This document shows, one piece after another, positions 62,009-64,000 of a stretch of 64,000 nt of DNA (position 1 is the stretch's first letter; every line of letters starts with the position of its first letter). Source of the stretch: Martinezella rhizogenes (lineage in GTDB: Bacteria > Pseudomonadota > Alphaproteobacteria > Rhizobiales > Rhizobiaceae); the NCBI RefSeq assembly GCF_000799715.1, contig NZ_JUHG01000011.1:992001-1056000 (forward strand), in the 5' to 3' direction. The position numbers and the translations under genes were made by a program. The notes under the pieces are model-generated. The model searched no databases, was not told the DNA's origin, and was given only the letters and a program-made list of their open reading frames with translations.

Positions 62009-62759
62009 AGCTATCCGCCAACGTCAGGATCACCGGCCCGTTGCGGGTGGCAACGACGGTATGTTCGAACTGGACCGTCGGCGCGCGCGGATCGCCATAC
62101 AGCGTCCAGGCATCGTCGCCGCCTTCCGCCCAGGTGGCGCCAAGCGACAAAAACGGCTCGACGGTGAACACCAGGCCGTCCTGCATGATCCGCGTTTCGT
62201 CTGGGTCGGCCCAGGTGGAAACCTCCGCCGGCTCCTCATGCAGCGAACGGCCAATGCCGTGGCTGGCGAGATTGGCGACCAGCGTATAGCGGTTCTTCTG
62301 CGCGAAAGCGCCGACGGCGTGGCCGATCTTGGAGAAAGGCGCGCCGCTGCGCACCTGGTTCAGGCCGACCCACAGCGCCCGCTTGCCGTCACGGCAAAGA
62401 CGCTCGATCTTCGGCTTCACCGGCGGCACCGCAAAGGACGAGCCAGTGTCGGAAAAGAACCCGTCCTTCTCGGCGGAAACATCGAGATTGACGAGATCAC
62501 CGGCCTGGATCACCCGCGGGCCGGGAATGCCGTGCGCCACTTCCTCGTTGACGCTGATGCAAGTGGCGCCCGGAAACCGATAGACAAGTTCCGGCGCGGA
62601 ACGCGCGCCGGCGTCTTCCAGCACCTTTCGGCCGATGGCATCGAGTTCCAACGTGGTGATACCCGGCTCCAGCGCCGCCGCCATCGCCTGCAGCGCATTG
62701 GCGCAGATGCGACCGATCTCTTTCAGCTTGGTCAATTCGTCGTCGTTCGAGATGATCAT
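62007..62759 (-). CDS. map: Type I methionine aminopeptidase
   Basis: A 250-residue enzyme that removes the initiator Met from new proteins. All five metal ligands are visible: Asp in LVNLDVSAEKDG, Asp in FFSDTGSSF, His in ASHGIGRSLHEEP, Glu in FTVEPFLSL and Glu in VQFEHTVVA. ATG 62759 (MIISNDDELTKL) has GGAAG at good spacing; the frame is open to 62810 and would overlap the next gene. It lies just downstream of the LLM oxidoreductase gene on the same strand. This may be an extra copy, since rhizobia often have more than one map. Confidence 0.92.
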   Translation of the reverse strand: MIISNDDELTKLKEIGRICANALQAMAAALEPGITTLELDAIGRKVLEDAGARSAPELVYRFPGATCISVNEEVAHGIPGPRVIQAGDLVNLDVSAEKDGFFSDTGSSFAVPPVKPKIERLCRDGKRALWVGLNQVRSGAPFSKIGHAVGAFAQKNRYTLVANLASHGIGRSLHEEPAEVSTWADPDETRIMQDGLVFTVEPFLSLGATWAEGGDDAWTLYGDPRAPTVQFEHTVVATRNGPVILTLADS

Positions 62760-62806
62760 TCGCGGCTTCCGGCTGGCTCGTATCCCCACCTTCCCAAGGC
62801 GAAGGC

Positions 62807-63868
62807 TCAAGCAGTCGCTTTCGCCTCTCCGACCTGTTCAGTCAATGCCTTTCTGACGAGCGGCGCGACTTTCGTGCCGTAGAGCTCTATGCCGCGCATA
62901 ATCTGATCATGCGGCATCGTGCCGATCGCCATCTGCAGCAGGAAGCGGTCGTTCTTGAACAGCTCGTGATGCGCGACGATCTTCTCGGCCACGGTTTCGG
63001 GATCACCAACGAAGAGCGCGCCGTTCGGCCCGCGCGACTGATCGAACTGTGCCCGGCTTGTCGGTCCCCAGCCACGTTCGCGGCCGATGCGGTTCATCAC
63101 CTCGGCCTGCGGGCCGTAGAACTGATCGGCGGCGGCCTCGGTCGTATCGGCGACGAAGCCGTGGACATTGATGCTGGTCTTCAGCTTGGCCTGATCCTGA
63201 TCGGCACGGCGGGCAGCCTCGCGGTAGAGATCGACGAGCGGCGCAAACCGGCGCGGCTCGCCGCCGATGATGGCAATCGCCATCGGCAGGCCCAACGCAC
63301 CGGCGCGCGCCACCGATTGGGGCGTGCCGCCGACCGCGATCCAGATCGGCAACGGATCCTGCAGTGGCCGGGGATAGACCCCTTGCCCGTTGATCGGCGC
63401 ACGCATCTCGCCAGTCCAGTTCACCTGTTCGCCATCGCGGATCGCCAGCAGCAAATCGAGCTTTTCCTCGAAGAGCTGGTCGTAATCCTCAAGATTGTAG
63501 CCGAATAGCGGGAAGGACTCGATGAACGAGCCTCGCCCCGCCATGATCTCGGCGCGGCCGTTGGAAATGAGGTCGAGCGTTGCGAACTGCTGGAAGACGC
63601 GCACAGGATCGTCCGAACTCAGCACCGTCACGGCGCTGGTCAGCCGGATAGTCTTCGTCTTCGCGGCAGCGGCGGCAAGCGCCACGGCGGGAGCCGAGGC
63701 CGCATAGTCCGGGCGATGATGCTCGCCAAGCCCGAAGACATCGAGACCGACCTGATCGGCCAGCTCGATTTCCTCAATGAGATTGTTCAGACGCCGCGCC
63801 GCCTCCGCGCCCTTGTTGAGGGTGGGATCGGGATTGACGTCGGCGAATGTATAAAGGCCAAGTTCCAT
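62807..63868 (-). CDS. LLM-class flavin-dependent oxidoreductase
   Basis: A 353-residue luciferase-like monooxygenase. Typical blocks are [60 protein letters not shown] and [15 protein letters not shown]. Members use reduced FMN or F420; this group is often induced by regulators encoded next door. Its ATG faces a perfect inverted repeat 65-90 bases upstream, probably the operator of a divergent regulator just outside the window. Confidence 0.9.
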   Translation of the reverse strand: MELGLYTFADVNPDPTLNKGAEAARRLNNLIEEIELADQVGLDVFGLGEHHRPDYAASAPAVALAAAAAKTKTIRLTSAVTVLSSDDPVRVFQQFATLDLISNGRAEIMAGRGSFIESFPLFGYNLEDYDQLFEEKLDLLLAIRDGEQVNWTGEMRAPINGQGVYPRPLQDPLPIWIAVGGTPQSVARAGALGLPMAIAIIGGEPRRFAPLVDLYREAARRADQDQAKLKTSINVHGFVADTTEAAADQFYGPQAEVMNRIGRERGWGPTSRAQFDQSRGPNGALFVGDPETVAEKIVAHHELFKNDRFLLQMAIGTMPHDQIMRGIELYGTKVAPLVRKALTEQVGEAKATA

Positions 63869-63932
63869 GGTGAAATATCCATCTGTTGTTGATGGACCAA
63901 ATGGGAAGGCGGCGTTGCAATCGCAAATGTGA

Positions 63933-63957
63933 ATTATCGAACGGTTTGTTCGATAAT
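63933..63957. promoter_or_regulatory. Perfect inverted repeat, probable operator upstream of the LLM gene
   Basis: ATTATCGAAC and GTTCGATAAT are exact reverse complements with a 5-base spacer. The spacing and the ATC-N-GAT ends fit a LysR-, MarR- or TetR-type dimer site in a divergent promoter region. Confidence 0.65.
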
Positions 63958-64000
63958 GTTGATAGCGACCCCTAATAGGAATCCGAAATCAACGTCTTCC

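Overview
The window is chromosomal-type DNA from a fast-growing rhizobium (Rhizobium or close relative, Alphaproteobacteria). The evidence is the fused anthranilate synthase trpE(G) with a rhizobial trpL attenuator, a choline importer choXWV whose binding pocket falls on the residue numbers I recall for Sinorhizobium ChoX, a NolR-type regulator, a BacA/SbmA peptide transporter, BluB, and Rhizobiales-style palindromic intergenic repeats. The species cannot be fixed from the sequence alone. No rRNA, tRNA, CRISPR array, prophage or intact insertion sequence was seen; the content is mostly housekeeping, transport and regulation.

Layout. 0-7 kb: edge gene, GNAT acetyltransferase, glutathionyl-hydroquinone reductase, a large palindromic repeat, Nudix hydrolase, metallophosphoesterase, secreted TPR protein, an ECF sigma/anti-sigma pair and a small oxidase-like membrane protein. 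7-13 kb: ABC exporter, leuA with a probable leucine leader peptide, BenE transporter, Gre-like factor. 13-19 kb: MYG1-family protein, ClpP, DUF2076 protein, a CDF metal exporter/queF operon, bluB, VOC protein. 19-30 kb: trpL-trpE(G), second copy of the large repeat, ABC-F protein, iron-regulated TonB heme receptor, extensin-like protein, PCMT-like methyltransferase, fhs. 30-36 kb: UPF0114 protein, periplasmic ClpP-fold protein, LuxR-type regulator, DUF2333 and coiled-coil proteins, cytochrome c, tdk. 36-43 kb: choXWV, HugZ-like protein, nolR, omega-aminotransferase, and a frameshifted DUF559 nuclease-like gene enclosed by inverted GC-rich repeats. 43-54 kb: adenine deaminase, alpha-glucosidase, a five-gene oligopeptide ABC importer, a KDG-kinase-like sugar kinase, a GT4 glycosyltransferase. 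54-64 kb: ParE toxin remnant, OhrR/MarR regulator, YfgM-like/der operon, NnrU, polysaccharide deacetylase-like protein, bacA, PadR/YqjI-like regulator with tandem operators, map, LLM flavin oxidoreductase.

How genes connect. Amino-acid supply (leuA, trpE(G)) appears to be controlled by ribosome-mediated attenuation. Iron and heme handling is represented by the TonB receptor with a RirA-type box and the HugZ-like protein. Host-interaction functions are choline uptake, NolR and BacA. The parts most worth a second look are the DUF559 unit bounded by inverted repeats, the two-copy composite palindromic element, the leuL and trpL leaders, the three-copy operator at the PadR gene, the terminator inside the leader of the CDF-queF operon, and a LuxR regulator that appears to lack the usual acyl-homoserine-lactone contacts.
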